Source: Luteimonas rhizosphaericola
GTDB taxonomy: Bacteria > Pseudomonadota > Gammaproteobacteria > Xanthomonadales > Xanthomonadaceae
Length of the DNA stretch: 64,000 nucleotides
Assembly: GCF_029888045.1 (NCBI RefSeq)
Contig: NZ_JARXRN010000016.1
Span: 279,775-343,774, forward strand
Direction of reading: 5' to 3'
Within the stretch, counting starts at the first letter, position 1. The number at the start of each line of letters is the position of its first letter. The position numbers and the translations under genes are program-made. Shown piece by piece: positions 20,344-30,036 of the stretch. Below the pieces are notes generated by a model that had not been told where the DNA came from, did not search any database, and saw only the letters and a list, made by a program, of their open reading frames with translations.

Positions 20344-21453
20344 ATGCGTCCCCTGACCACGTCCCTGTTCGCCGCCGCCCTCATCGGCACCACCGCGCTC
20401 GCGCTGCTCTCGCGCGGCACCGGCGCCGGTGCCAGCGAGGCCGCTCCCGTCCCCGCGCCTGCGCCCGAAGCCGTGGTGCAGGTAGCGCCCGCGGTCCGCA
20501 CGGAATTCTCGCCGCGCCACTGGGCCCCCGGCAGCGTGGTCAGCCGCCACGATTCGCGCGTGGCCGGCGAGGTGTCGGGCCGCGTGCTGCGCATCGCCGA
20601 GGTCGGCGACACGGTGCGCGCCGGCGCACCGCTCGCGGTGCTCGACGACACCGCGGTGCGCCTGGCCGAAGCCGAACACCTGGCGGCGATCGCGCGTGCG
20701 CAGTCGCTGCTGCAGCTGGCGCAGGCGCAGGAGCGCCGCTACGCCGCGCTGTCCGCGCAGCAGGCCATCGCCCGGGCCCAGTACGAACAGCAGCGCGTGG
20801 ATCGCGAGGTGCTCGCGCAGGACCTCGCCGGCGCGCGCGCCGCGCTCGCGGTCACGCGCCACCAGCGCGAACGGATGGTGGTGCGGGCCCCGTTCGACGG
20901 CGTGGTCGCCGAGCGACTGGTGCAGCCGGGCGAACACCTTGCGGCCGGGGCGGCGGTGGCGCGCCTGGTCGATCCCGCGGCGCGCGAAGTGCGTGTGCAT
21001 GCCCCGGTCGCGCTCGCCGGCCACCTGGCCGCGGGTGCGCGCGTGGTAGTGCGCAGCGACGACGACCTGCGCGACGCCGTGGTGACCGCGCTGGTGCCGG
21101 TCGGCGACGAAAGCTCGCGCCAGCTCGAACTGCGCGTGGCCGTCCAGGAGCAGGCGTTTTCCGTCGGCAGCGCGGTCACGGTCGGCCTGCCGAGCGCGCA
21201 GACGCGGGCGGTGCTGGCCGTGCCGCGCGATGCGGTGGTGCTGCGCCGGGAGGGCGATTTCGTGATGCGGGTGGACGCCGCCGGCAAGGCCGAGCGGCTG
21301 CCGGTGCGCACGGGCGCGGAACTCGACGGGCTGGTGGAAATCACCGGTGCGGTCGCCCCCGGCGACCGGCTGGTGGTGCGCGGCGCCGAGCGGCTGGAAG
21401 CCGGCCAGGCGCTGCGGATCGAGCCTGGCGTCGACGCGCTGGCCGCGCGCTGA
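20344..21453 (+). CDS. RND efflux periplasmic adaptor subunit
   Basis: A 369-residue membrane-fusion protein. N-terminal hydrophobic segment SLFAAALIGTTALALLS acts as signal or anchor. The lipoyl-like halves are seen in GEVSGRVLRIAEVGDTVRAGAPLAVLD and VRAPFDGVVAERLVQPGEHLAAGA, separated by an alpha-helical hairpin (residues about 105-170, AEHLAAIARAQSLLQLAQAQ), followed by beta-barrel and membrane-proximal domains. It links the upstream RND permease to an outer-membrane channel encoded elsewhere. The order permease then adaptor is the reverse of acrAB. Confidence 0.92.
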   Translation: MRPLTTSLFAAALIGTTALALLSRGTGAGASEAAPVPAPAPEAVVQVAPAVRTEFSPRHWAPGSVVSRHDSRVAGEVSGRVLRIAEVGDTVRAGAPLAVLDDTAVRLAEAEHLAAIARAQSLLQLAQAQERRYAALSAQQAIARAQYEQQRVDREVLAQDLAGARAALAVTRHQRERMVVRAPFDGVVAERLVQPGEHLAAGAAVARLVDPAAREVRVHAPVALAGHLAAGARVVVRSDDDLRDAVVTALVPVGDESSRQLELRVAVQEQAFSVGSAVTVGLPSAQTRAVLAVPRDAVVLRREGDFVMRVDAAGKAERLPVRTGAELDGLVEITGAVAPGDRLVVRGAERLEAGQALRIEPGVDALAAR

Positions 21454-21458
21454 AGGCG

Positions 21459-21475
21459 CGCGGATCAGATCCGCG
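21459..21475. terminator. Perfect palindrome at convergent gene ends
   Basis: CGCGGATC-A-GATCCGCG is an 8-bp perfect stem around one base. It covers the stop codon of the NUDIX gene and lies 5 bp past the adaptor stop, so it may end transcription from both sides, although no U-tract follows. Confidence 0.4.
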
Positions 21476-21953
21476 TCACCCGCCAGGACTGCATGCGGCC
21501 ATCGCGATACGGCATCACGCCGTGGAACGCGCGCGGATCGTCGTCGAACACCAGCGGCAGGAAGTGGCGGTCGCCCTCCCACAGGGGCAGGTCGAGCAGG
21601 CGCTCCACCTCCACCCACTCCAGCGTGCCCTCGGCATTGGACGTGAACGGCTCGCCCGAGTAGCGCGTGACCACGAACACGAAGCCGAACCAGTCCTCGC
21701 CCTGGCGGCCGAAGCCGGGCCAGCTGATCGTCCCGCGCAGCTGCAGTTCGTCGCAGTCGATGCCGGCTTCCTCGCGGATCTCCCGCCGCATGCCCGACAC
21801 CACGTCCTCGTCGGCCTCGAGCTTGCCGCCCAGGCCGTTGTACTTGCCCAGGTGCTGGTCGCCGGGACGCGCGTTGCGGTGGATCATCAGCACCCGGCGC
21901 CGGTCGGGCGAGAGCACGTAGCCCAGCGTGGCGGCGATGGGGGTGTAGGGCAT
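21465..21953 (-). CDS. NUDIX hydrolase, MutT-like (8-oxo-dGTP diphosphatase type)
   Basis: A 162-residue NUDIX protein. The box G-x5-E-x7-REUxEExGU is complete at residues 43-65 (Gly43, Glu49, Arg57-Glu58, Glu61-Glu62, Gly64). Start MPYTPIAATLGYVLSPDRRR is the family N-terminus; ATG at 21983 would add ten residues (MPGPYRPRRP). Relatives hydrolyse 8-oxo-dGTP or related nucleoside diphosphate derivatives to keep the nucleotide pool clean; substrate is not settled by sequence. It ends 11 bp from the convergent adaptor gene. Confidence 0.9.
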   Translation of the reverse strand: MPYTPIAATLGYVLSPDRRRVLMIHRNARPGDQHLGKYNGLGGKLEADEDVVSGMRREIREEAGIDCDELQLRGTISWPGFGRQGEDWFGFVFVVTRYSGEPFTSNAEGTLEWVEVERLLDLPLWEGDRHFLPLVFDDDPRAFHGVMPYRDGRMQSWRVTRI

Positions 21954-22196
21954 GGGCCGGCGCGGGCGATACGGGCCGGGCATGGTAGCGGAGCCGACGG
22001 TGCGAGATAGCACCACGGTGTCCGTGGCGGCCAATGAGCTGGGGGCCGGCCGCCGGGGCGCCGGGATGCACGGCCGCCTGTGCCGTGACGCCGGGCCCGG
22101 CCAGCCGCGGCCCATCGCGGACTGTGGCGACAGTCACAGCTTGGGCCGCCCATCGCCCGATACCCTTCGGCCAGGGGACCCATCCAGGATATCGAC

Positions 22197-23966
22197 ATGA
22201 CGCCAGGCCTTTCACAGGCGGAGCGCACGCTGCTCGAGCGCGCGCACCGCCAGCGCTACAAGCTTGCCCGCGCCCCCCGCTTCCAGCCCGCTCCTGCGGC
22301 CACCTCCCCCCGCGCGGCTGCCGGGGCGGTGGCCGAAAAGTCGTCCCGGGGACGCCTGCTTACGCTGGCCAAGCCACCGTTCGCGGTACGCGTGCTCAAC
22401 AAGATGAGCTACGGCGCCACGCCTGCGTCGATCGCCGAGTTCAACGCGCTCGGCAGCAGCGACGCTGCCCGGCTGACCGCATGGGTCGACCGCCAGCTCA
22501 GCCCCTCGGCGATCGACGACTCGGCCGTCGCCACCCGGCTGGCGAACGCGGGCTATACCACGCTCGGCAAGACGCTCGCCCAGCAGTGGTCCGAACACGT
22601 TCGCGCCAACGTGGAGTGGGCGGTGCGAATGCGCCCGGGGTGGGAAGTGCAGCGCGAAGCACTGGTGCGCGCGGTGTACTCCAAGCGCCAGCTCTTCGAG
22701 GTGACCACCGCGTTCTGGCACGACCATTTCAACGTCATGCTGAGCGACTACGACACCTGCCCGGTCTACGGTAGCTACGACCGTGATGTGATCCGCGCCA
22801 ATGCGCTCGGCAACTTCCGCACCATGCTCGAGGCCGTGGCCAAGAGCACCGCGATGCAGATCTATCTCGACAACAAGTCGAACCGGCGCTCGGGGCCGAA
22901 CGAAAACTTCGCGCGCGAGCTGCTGGAACTGCATACCTTCGGCGCCGAGAACTATCTCGGCTTCATGGATCCCTTCGAGGTGCCGCCCTGCCCCGAGGAT
23001 CGCAATTACCCGATCGGCTACACCGACATCGATGTCTACGAGACCGCCGCCGCGTTCACCGGCTGGACGATCAACAACAACCACTGGGAATTCACCCACG
23101 CCAGGAAGGACGACGGCGGCTTCTACTACCACGCCGACTGGCACGATTCGGGCCCGAAGTTCGTGCTTGGCAACTTCATCTACCCCGAGCGGCCAGCGCT
23201 GCAGGACGGGCGCGACATCCTCGACCGCATCGCCAGCCATCCGCGGGTGGCGAAGTTCATCTGCCGCAAGCTAGTGCGCCGCTTCGTGGCCGACGATCCG
23301 TCCCAGTCGCTGGTCGACAGCGCCGCAGCCGTGTTCCGCAGCAACTGGCAGCATCCCGAGCAGATCAAGCGCACCCTGCGCCACATTCTGCTTTCCGACG
23401 AGGCGCAGCACGCCTGGGGCCGCAAGACCCGGCGCCCGTTCGAGGCGGTCGCGGCCTCGCTGCGCGCGCTCGGCTGCGAGTGGACCTACACCTTCGACGA
23501 GAACCGCAGCAACGACCTCAACTGGCGCATGGGCTTCACCGGCCACCAGCCCTACGACTGGCCCGCGCCCAACGGCTATCCCGACGTCGCCACCGCCTGG
23601 TCCGGCGCCAGCAGCTTCGGCATGACCTGGAAGCTGCTCAACTGGCTGACCGAAACCAACAATGTCGCCGGCGACGGCAAGCTGCTGCCGATCCTCCAGC
23701 TCACCCGCGCCGGCGTGCCGGCCAGCCAATGGACCGCGAACCGTCTGGTGGAATTCTGGTGCCGGCGCATCCTGGGCTACATGCCCAAGTCCCAGCGCGT
23801 GTCGGCGCTGCGCGCGTTCCTGGCCCAGAACGGCGACCCGGCGACCTACGTCATCGAGGACACCAACAGCTGGGCCCAGAACGACCTCAAGCGCCACTAC
23901 AACCAGGAACGGCTGCGCAGCATGGTGTCGCTGATCCTGATGTCCCCCGAATTCCTGAGCCGCTGA
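22197..23966 (+). CDS. DUF1800 family protein
   Basis: A 589-residue DUF1800 protein. Typical features: LNKMSYGATPASIAEFNALG near the start, then LVRAVYSKRQLFEVTTAFWHD with HDHFNV, the segment NENFARELLELHTFG, AFTGWTINN, FICRKLVRRFV and a C-terminal FRLMSLILMSPEFLSR-like end (MVSLILMSPEFLSR). The first 60 residues are basic, Ala/Pro-rich and do not look like a signal peptide. The family has no established function; it almost always neighbours a DUF1501 gene, as here after 10 bp, which implies the two act together on the cell exterior or periplasm. Confidence 0.92.
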   Translation: MTPGLSQAERTLLERAHRQRYKLARAPRFQPAPAATSPRAAAGAVAEKSSRGRLLTLAKPPFAVRVLNKMSYGATPASIAEFNALGSSDAARLTAWVDRQLSPSAIDDSAVATRLANAGYTTLGKTLAQQWSEHVRANVEWAVRMRPGWEVQREALVRAVYSKRQLFEVTTAFWHDHFNVMLSDYDTCPVYGSYDRDVIRANALGNFRTMLEAVAKSTAMQIYLDNKSNRRSGPNENFARELLELHTFGAENYLGFMDPFEVPPCPEDRNYPIGYTDIDVYETAAAFTGWTINNNHWEFTHARKDDGGFYYHADWHDSGPKFVLGNFIYPERPALQDGRDILDRIASHPRVAKFICRKLVRRFVADDPSQSLVDSAAAVFRSNWQHPEQIKRTLRHILLSDEAQHAWGRKTRRPFEAVAASLRALGCEWTYTFDENRSNDLNWRMGFTGHQPYDWPAPNGYPDVATAWSGASSFGMTWKLLNWLTETNNVAGDGKLLPILQLTRAGVPASQWTANRLVEFWCRRILGYMPKSQRVSALRAFLAQNGDPATYVIEDTNSWAQNDLKRHYNQERLRSMVSLILMSPEFLSR

Positions 23967-23976
23967 GGACGACACC

Positions 23977-25527
23977 ATGACCAGGATCGAACTCGACCGC
24001 CGCGAATTCCTCAAGGGCTGCTGCGCGACCGCCGCGGTCGGCGCCGCCGGCCCCGCCCTGCTGTTCGGCAGCCCCGCGCACGCGGCGGTCAACAGCTACG
24101 ACACCGTCGTCCACGTGTTCCTGCGCGGCGGCATCGACGGGCTCAACCTCGTGCTGCCGGTCTCCGGCAACGACCGCACCTACTACGAGCAGGCGCGGCC
24201 GGACCTGCGGGTGCCGGTCAGCGGCGACAACGCCGCCCTGCCGCTCACGCTCGCCAACGGCAGTGCCACCGGCTTCGGCCTCCACGGCGCCGCGTCCGGG
24301 CTGCGCGACATCTGGAACGACGGCAAGCTGGCGATCGTGCATTGCTGCGGCCTGCTCACCACGGTCACCCGCAGCCACTTCGATGCCCAGCAGTACCTGG
24401 ACTTCGGTACCCCCGGCAGCAAGGGAAACGGCACCGGCTGGATCGCGCGCGCATGGGGCACCCAGCCCGGCGCGTCCTCGTCCACGATCATGCCGGCGCT
24501 GGCGGTGAACAGCCGCATGCCCGCCAACCTGCTCGGTGCCACCCAGGCGCTGACCATGGGCAGCCCGAACGACTTCATGCTCAACAACGGGTCATGGGCC
24601 TGGCAGCAGGCCCGCGAGGGCTCGCCGGCGGGCTTCAAGGGAGTGAACGAAACCCTGGCCAGCATGTGGCAGGGCAACGTCGGCCTCGAGCACAGCGGCC
24701 GGGCGGCGGACGGTGCCCTGCGCACCGTCGCGAGCCAGCCCTACACGGGCACCCTCCCAGCCTCGTGGCCCACCACCAACGTCGCGCGCCAGCTGTGGAC
24801 GGTGGCGCAGTCGATCCGCTTCAACCTGGGGCTGCGCTACGCCACCATCGACGTCGGCGGCTGGGACACGCACGACGGCCAGGGCAATGGCGGCGGCGGG
24901 TATTTCCGCGACCGAGTGGGCGAACTGTCGCAGGCGCTGGCCGCGTTCTACGCCGAGCTGAGCGGCACCGGCGAGATGGCGCGGGTGACGGTGGTGGTCC
25001 AGTCCGAATTCGGACGCCGGGTGCGCGAGAACGGCAGCGGCGGCACCGACCACGGCTACGGCAACCCGCTGCTGGTCCTCGGTGGCCCGGTCAACGGCCG
25101 CCGCTTCTACGGCAGCTGGCGCGGGCTCAATCCCGAGATCCTCTCGCCCTACTTCGGCGACGTGCCGGTGACCACGGACTTCCGTCGCGTGTTCACCGAA
25201 CTGCTGCAGTCGCGCATGGGCCACACGCGCACCGCCGAGGTGTTCCCGGGCTACAGCGGCTACAGTCCGCTCGGCATGTTCGCGGGTGCGGGCGCTGCGG
25301 CAGCGGCGGGCGCGCCGGAACCCGTGCGCCAGACGTCGCAGCCGGCGTTGCGCAACCTGCGCACGACTCCGTCGGCCAACCCGGCCGGCTCCCCCGACAG
25401 CGGCGCGGCCGTCGCCGGTCCGATCCGCCACCGCCGCGGCACGGTCCGCATGCCGCCACGACTCGCGCAGCCGCTCCTGCGCCTGCGCCTGAAGCTGTTC
25501 CGCCTGATGCAACAGCACCGGCTGTAG
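23977..25527 (+). CDS. DUF1501 family protein with Tat signal
   Basis: A 516-residue DUF1501 protein. The N-terminus LDRREFLKG followed by a hydrophobic run and AHA-AV is a clear twin-arginine export signal (Arg8-Arg9, likely cleavage after residue 36). The mature part has VFLRGGIDGLNLVLP, GGWDTHDGQG, VVVQSEFGRRVRENGSGGTDHG, matching the alkaline-phosphatase-like fold predicted for the family, with metal-ligand-like Asp/His residues. After FPGYSGYSPLGMF, where relatives end, an extra tail of about 85 residues is Ala/Pro-rich and finishes in a basic Leu/Arg helix (RLAQPLLRLRLKLFRLMQQH). Co-transcribed with the DUF1800 gene. Confidence 0.92.
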   Translation: MTRIELDRREFLKGCCATAAVGAAGPALLFGSPAHAAVNSYDTVVHVFLRGGIDGLNLVLPVSGNDRTYYEQARPDLRVPVSGDNAALPLTLANGSATGFGLHGAASGLRDIWNDGKLAIVHCCGLLTTVTRSHFDAQQYLDFGTPGSKGNGTGWIARAWGTQPGASSSTIMPALAVNSRMPANLLGATQALTMGSPNDFMLNNGSWAWQQAREGSPAGFKGVNETLASMWQGNVGLEHSGRAADGALRTVASQPYTGTLPASWPTTNVARQLWTVAQSIRFNLGLRYATIDVGGWDTHDGQGNGGGGYFRDRVGELSQALAAFYAELSGTGEMARVTVVVQSEFGRRVRENGSGGTDHGYGNPLLVLGGPVNGRRFYGSWRGLNPEILSPYFGDVPVTTDFRRVFTELLQSRMGHTRTAEVFPGYSGYSPLGMFAGAGAAAAAGAPEPVRQTSQPALRNLRTTPSANPAGSPDSGAAVAGPIRHRRGTVRMPPRLAQPLLRLRLKLFRLMQQHRL

Positions 25528-25830
25528 CCGGCGAGCCGGGGACCGCTGTCCGCGTCGCCCCGGCCGCGTCGGGTGGGCAACGGCCCAGGTCCGTGCGGAT
25601 CACGACCTGGATCGGTGCCGCGCGCCGGCACCAGGCCGTCCGGCCATCACCGTCGGGGCAACCGCATCGCCCTCCGGTTCGATCAGTGCGGAAACCACGC
25701 AGCCTCCCAGGCGAAAGGCTGCGGTGGGCCCGTCCGCGCGCCCCGAATGGCCCCCTGCGGGACCGGCGTCCGGGCAACGAAAAAGCGGGCCGAAGCCCGC
25801 TTTTCCGTATCGCGAAGGTGTGCCGCGCCG
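25528..25830. other. 303-bp convergent intergenic region
   Basis: Between the DUF1501 stop and the pnp stop. It holds no supported gene; its only clear element is the bidirectional terminator at 25781-25804. Confidence 0.7.
25781..25804. terminator. Bidirectional rho-independent terminator (pnp / DUF1501)
   Basis: AAAAGCGGGC-CGAA-GCCCGCTTTT: a 6-bp GC stem (GCGGGC/GCCCGC) extended by A/T pairs gives U-tracts on both strands. It is 27 bp past the pnp stop on the minus strand and also downstream of the convergent DUF1501 gene. Confidence 0.9.
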
Positions 25831-27939
25831 TCAGTCGGCCGACACGCCCTCGCCTTCCTCGATCGCCTTCATCGACAGGCGGATGCGGCCCTGCTTGTCG
25901 ACTTCCAGCACCTTGACCTTGACCACGTCGCCTTCCTTGAGCACGTCGCTGACCTTCTCGACGCGATCGTTGGAGATCTGCGACACGTGCACCAGGCCGT
26001 CCTTCCCGGGGGAGATGGTGACGAACGCGCCGAAGTCCATGATCTTGGCGACCTTGCCCTCGTAGATCCGGCCCGGCTCGACGTCGGAGGTGATCTGCTC
26101 GATGCGCGACTTCGCGGCCTGGCCGGCCACGGCGTTGACCGAGGCGATCGTGATCGTGCCGTCGTCCTGGATGTCGATCTGGGTGCCGGTTTCCTTGGTG
26201 ATCGCCTGGATCACCGAGCCGCCCTTGCCGATCACTTCGCGGATCTTGTCGGGGTGGATCTTGATCGTGATCAGGCGCGGCGCGAACTCGCTCAGCTCGG
26301 CGCGCGGCGCGGTCAGGGCGGCGGACATCTCCTTGAGGATGTGCAGGCGGCCCTGCTTGGCCTGCGCCAGCGCGACCTTCATGATCTCCTCGGTGATGCC
26401 CTGGATCTTGATGTCCATCTGCAGCGCGGAGATGCCGTTCTCGGTGCCGGCGACCTTGAAGTCCATGTCGCCGAGGTGATCCTCGTCACCGAGGATGTCC
26501 GAGAGCACGACGAACTCGTCGCCTTCCTTCACCAGGCCCATCGCGATGCCGGCCACCGGCGCCTTGATCGGCACGCCCGCGTCCATCAGTGCCAGCGACG
26601 AACCGCACACCGACGCCATCGACGAGGAACCGTTGGACTCGGTGATCTCCGAGACCACGCGGATGGTGTACGGGAACTGCTCCATCGTCGGCATCACCGC
26701 GAGCACGCCGCGCTTGGCGAGGCGGCCGTGGCCGATCTCGCGACGCTTCGGGCCCATCATGCGGCCGGCCTCGCCCACCGAGTACGGGGGGAAGTTGTAA
26801 TGGAACAGGAAGTGTTCCTTGTACTCGCCGGCGACGGCGTCGATGATCTGGCCGTCGCGCGCGGTGCCCAGCGTGACCGCGACGATCGCCTGGGTTTCGC
26901 CGCGGGTGAACAGCGACGAGCCGTGCACGCGCGGCAGGATGCCGACCTTCGACGAGATCGGGCGCACCGTGTCCAGCGCGCGGCCGTCGATGCGGACCTT
27001 GGTCTTGAGGACCGAGTCGCGCATGGTCTGGTATTCCTGCTCGCCGAACTCCTTCGACAGCTCGCCGGTGGACCAGGCATTGGCTTCGGCCTGCGGGCTG
27101 AGGGCCTCGATGATCGCCTTCTTGACCTTGGAGATCGCGTCGCGGCGCTCGAGCTTGTCGCGCACCTGGAAAGCGCTGGCCAGCTGCTCGCCAACGGCGG
27201 TGCGGATCGCCGACACCAGGCCTTCGTTGGCGGCCGGCGGCTGCCAGTCCCACTTCGGCTTGCCGGCTTCGGCGACCAGTTCGTTGATGGTGGCGATCGC
27301 GACCTGCATCTGCTGGTGGCCGAACATCACCGCGCCCAGCATCACCTCTTCCGACAGCTCCTTGGCCTCGGACTCGACCATCAGCACCGCATTGGCGGTA
27401 CCGGCGACGACCAGTTCCAGGTCGGACTCGGCCAGCTCGCTGGTGGTCGGGTTGAGCAGGTACTGGCCGGCCCTGTAGCCGACCTTGGCGGCGCCGATCG
27501 GGCCGTCGAACGGCGCGCCCGACAGCGACAGCGCGGCCGACGCGCCGATCAGGGCGAGGATGTCCCCGTCGATCTCCGGGTTCATCGACATCACCGTGGC
27601 GATGATCTGGACCTCGTTGCGGAAGCCGTCGGGGAACAGCGGGCGGATCGGCCGGTCGATCAGGCGCGAGATCAGCGTCTCCTTCTCGGTCTGGCGGCCT
27701 TCACGCTTGAAGAAGCCGCCCGGGATGCGGCCGCCGGCGTAGAACTTCTCCTGGTAATCGACGGTGAGCGGGAAGAAGTCCTGCCCCTCGCGCGCGGTCT
27801 TGTTGGCCACGGCGGTGACCAGCAGCACCGTGCCCTCGCACGAGACCATGACCGCGCCGCCGGCCTGGCGGGCGATCTCGCCGGTTTCGAGGGTGACCGT
27901 GTGATTGCCGAACTGGAAGCTCTTGGTAACTTTTGCCAC
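25831..27939 (-). CDS. pnp: Polynucleotide phosphorylase
   Basis: PNPase degrades RNA 3'-to-5' with phosphate and is a degradosome partner. The 702-residue product has two RNase PH domains ([20 protein letters not shown] at the start; [20 protein letters not shown]; second core with [17 protein letters not shown] [16 protein letters not shown] and [20 protein letters not shown]), the helical linker, then a KH domain ([17 protein letters not shown]) and a C-terminal S1 domain ([20 protein letters not shown]). It follows rpsO, separated by a hairpin with U-tract, the classic rpsO-pnp arrangement in which RNase III processing can set pnp levels. Confidence 0.98.
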   Translation of the reverse strand: MAKVTKSFQFGNHTVTLETGEIARQAGGAVMVSCEGTVLLVTAVANKTAREGQDFFPLTVDYQEKFYAGGRIPGGFFKREGRQTEKETLISRLIDRPIRPLFPDGFRNEVQIIATVMSMNPEIDGDILALIGASAALSLSGAPFDGPIGAAKVGYRAGQYLLNPTTSELAESDLELVVAGTANAVLMVESEAKELSEEVMLGAVMFGHQQMQVAIATINELVAEAGKPKWDWQPPAANEGLVSAIRTAVGEQLASAFQVRDKLERRDAISKVKKAIIEALSPQAEANAWSTGELSKEFGEQEYQTMRDSVLKTKVRIDGRALDTVRPISSKVGILPRVHGSSLFTRGETQAIVAVTLGTARDGQIIDAVAGEYKEHFLFHYNFPPYSVGEAGRMMGPKRREIGHGRLAKRGVLAVMPTMEQFPYTIRVVSEITESNGSSSMASVCGSSLALMDAGVPIKAPVAGIAMGLVKEGDEFVVLSDILGDEDHLGDMDFKVAGTENGISALQMDIKIQGITEEIMKVALAQAKQGRLHILKEMSAALTAPRAELSEFAPRLITIKIHPDKIREVIGKGGSVIQAITKETGTQIDIQDDGTITIASVNAVAGQAAKSRIEQITSDVEPGRIYEGKVAKIMDFGAFVTISPGKDGLVHVSQISNDRVEKVSDVLKEGDVVKVKVLEVDKQGRIRLSMKAIEEGEGVSAD

Positions 27940-28015
27940 GTGGGATTCCTTGATGACTCTTTCGATGGACCGGCCGGGACCCTTGCCCCGGTCGGGCGGC
28001 CGCGTCCACCACGGC

Positions 28016-28049
28016 CAAAAAAGAACCGCGGCGCATCACTGCGCCGCGG
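28016..28049 (-). terminator. rpsO-pnp intercistronic hairpin/terminator
   Basis: On the minus strand CCGCGGCGC, a 6-base loop and GCGCCGCGG form a 9-bp stem (28026-28049) followed by TTCTTTTTTGG. It lies 13 bp after the rpsO stop and about 75 bp before pnp, the position of the partial terminator t1 in the E. coli rpsO-pnp operon. Confidence 0.85.
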
Positions 28050-28061
28050 CGGTATTCGGGC

Positions 28062-28322
28062 TTAGCGTCGCAGACCGAGCTTCTCGATCAGCGCCTTGTA
28101 GCGGTTGGCGTCCTTGCGGTGCAGGTAGTCGAGCAGGCTGCGCCGGCGGTTGACCATCTGCAGCAGGCCGCGGCGGCTGTGGTGGTCCTTCTTGTGGGTC
28201 TTGAAGTGCTCGGTCAGGTGCACGATGCGGGCGGTGAGCAGGGCCACCTGGACTTCCGGCGAGCCGGTGTCGTTGGCGCCGCGCGCGTGTTCTTCGATGA
28301 TCTTGCTGTTGTCGATGGACAT
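28062..28322 (-). CDS. rpsO: 30S ribosomal protein S15
   Basis: The 86-residue product [20 protein letters not shown] has the S15 layout of four helices, with the 16S-binding [26 protein letters not shown] and the C-terminal [12 protein letters not shown]. It binds 16S rRNA early in 30S assembly. It is preceded by a good sigma-70 promoter about 150 bp upstream, so it can be expressed independently of the rimP-truB transcript; the roughly 140-nt leader could hold an S15 autoregulatory structure. Confidence 0.98.
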   Translation of the reverse strand: MSIDNSKIIEEHARGANDTGSPEVQVALLTARIVHLTEHFKTHKKDHHSRRGLLQMVNRRRSLLDYLHRKDANRYKALIEKLGLRR

Positions 28323-28468
28323 GGAGTGCCTCGTAGTCGCGAAACCGGCAGAGGCGGCGCGGCGTCGTCAACGCCCGCGGCGCACCGCTCGGTTCGTCAT
28401 GGATGGACGGGATACCGCCGCGTGGCGGCATTCCCGGCGGTTCGGAAGTGCTTGAAAAAAGCCGCGAA

Positions 28469-28497
28469 ATTGTATCGGCTCAGGGCGCCGCGGACAA
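28469..28497 (-). promoter_or_regulatory. Sigma-70 promoter for rpsO
   Basis: Minus strand: TTGTCC (28497-28492), 17-bp spacer, TACAAT (28474-28469). The -10 matches five of six and the spacing is ideal. The -35 lies 2 bp past the truB stop codon. Confidence 0.7.
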
Positions 28498-28499
28498 GC

Positions 28500-29474
28500 T
28501 CAGGCCGCAGGCGGCGCGGGAGCGCAGGCCCAGCTGAACAGCCGCTGCGGGCGCAGGCGCCCGTCCTCCACCTGACCCAGCCCCAGCGCGCGGCCGCCGG
28601 GGCCGTAGACGGCCACGCTGCCGGGCGGATGGAACGGACCGTCGACCGGCTGGCCCCGCCCCAGGCGCCGGGCCTGGGCGTCGTCCAGGTCCACCGGTGG
28701 CCACGAGGCCATGCCGCGCTCCAGCGGCAGCAGGCAGGCGAGCAGGCTCCGCTCCCCGCGCTCCGCCAGCGCCTGCAGTTCCTCCAGCGTCCACATCCGG
28801 GGTTCCCTGAACGGGTCGACCCACAGCCGCCGCAGTTCGGCCACGTGCGCGCCGCAGCCCAGCGCCTCGCCCAGGTCGCGCACCAGGGCGCGCACATACG
28901 TGCCCGAGCCGCATTCGACGTGCAGGCGCAGCTGGGGCGGAACGCCCTGCAGGTCGTCGAGCAGGTCCGCGGCCGACTGCAGTTCGAACGCGTGCACGTC
29001 GACCTCGCGTTCGTCGACCTCCACCACTTCGCCGCGCCTGGCCTTGGCATAGAGCGGCTCGCCACCGCGCTTGAGCGCGGAGTAGATCGGCGGCCGCTGC
29101 CGGATGCGCCCGGTCAGAGCGCGCAGCGCGGCATCGATCGCCGGGATCCGCAGCGGCGGGACCGGACGTTCGCGCAACGCCTGGCCTTCGGCATCGTCGG
29201 TATCGGTCACGATGCCCAGCCGGGCGACGGTGTCGTAGGCCTTGCGCGCGCCCAGCAGCCCCCCGGCGATCTTGGTCGCCTCGCCGAAGCAGACCGGCAG
29301 CAGGCCGGTGGCGAGCGGATCCAGGCTGCCGGTATGCCCGGCCTTCTCGGCGCGGAACAGGTGGCGCACGCGCTGCAGCGCCTGGTTCGAACTCAGCCCG
29401 CGCGGCTTGTCGAGCAGCAGGAGACCGTCGAGTTTCCTGAACTTCGTGCGTGGGCGGACAGTCATCGCCGTCAT
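28500..29474 (-). CDS. truB: tRNA pseudouridine(55) synthase
   Basis: TruB isomerises U55 in the T-loop of tRNAs. The 324-residue product contains [20 protein letters not shown], the catalytic Asp52 in [38 protein letters not shown] and the C-terminal PUA-like portion. ATG at 29466 (MTVRPRTKF) is an alternative start three codons in. It lies 77 bp downstream of rbfA in the rimP-nusA-infB-rbfA-truB-rpsO-pnp cluster. Confidence 0.97.
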   Translation of the reverse strand: MTAMTVRPRTKFRKLDGLLLLDKPRGLSSNQALQRVRHLFRAEKAGHTGSLDPLATGLLPVCFGEATKIAGGLLGARKAYDTVARLGIVTDTDDAEGQALRERPVPPLRIPAIDAALRALTGRIRQRPPIYSALKRGGEPLYAKARRGEVVEVDEREVDVHAFELQSAADLLDDLQGVPPQLRLHVECGSGTYVRALVRDLGEALGCGAHVAELRRLWVDPFREPRMWTLEELQALAERGERSLLACLLPLERGMASWPPVDLDDAQARRLGRGQPVDGPFHPPGSVAVYGPGGRALGLGQVEDGRLRPQRLFSWACAPAPPAA

Positions 29475-29551
29475 TGTAGGACGCCCGGGTCGACGCAGTG
29501 GCGTGATCGATGCCGCGCGGGCCTGCGCGCCGGCGCGGCGAACGATCGACC

Positions 29552-29923
29552 CTAGCTCGAGGAGTCGCTTCCGCCGACGTCGGGCAGGTCGCGCAGCAGC
29601 TGGTCGATGCGTTCGCCGCGGTCGACCGAATCGTCGTAGTGGAAATGCAGCTCGGGCACGTGGCGCAGCTTGACCGCGCGCGCCAGGCGGAAGCGGATCT
29701 CGTGCGCCACCGCCTTGAGCCCCTTCATCGCCTCGGCCGCCCGCTCGGGCTGCAGCGCGGTCACGAATACCTTGGCGTGCGCCATGTCGCGCGTGACTTC
29801 CACGTCCGACACGCTCACCGAGGGCAGGCCGTGCTCGGCCACCGCCTCACGCACCAGCGTGCCCAGTTCCCTGCGCAGCTGGGCGGACACGCGATCGGTA
29901 CGGTGGAAGGACTTGGTGGGCAC
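29552..29923 (-). CDS. rbfA: 30S ribosome-binding factor A
   Basis: RbfA is a KH-fold cold-shock factor needed for 16S rRNA 5'-end processing and 30S maturation. The 123-residue product begins with a [23 protein letters not shown], matching xanthomonad Rbf[21 protein letters not shown] and [20 protein letters not shown] follow. The open frame continues 300 codons upstream, antisense-like and overlapping infB, and has no family similarity, so the GTG is preferred even though no strong Shine-Dalgarno precedes it. C-terminus is acidic/serine rich. Confidence 0.95.
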   Translation of the reverse strand: MPTKSFHRTDRVSAQLRRELGTLVREAVAEHGLPSVSVSDVEVTRDMAHAKVFVTALQPERAAEAMKGLKAVAHEIRFRLARAVKLRHVPELHFHYDDSVDRGERIDQLLRDLPDVGGSDSSS

Positions 29924-30036
29924 GGACTCGGACTCGAAATGGACCAGGACAGAAGGATACGGCGGAGCCGGGATGGACCCGCCCCGGACCCGCGACGCGC
30001 TTCGGCACATCGCGGATCCCGGGCCGGCGCGCGCCG

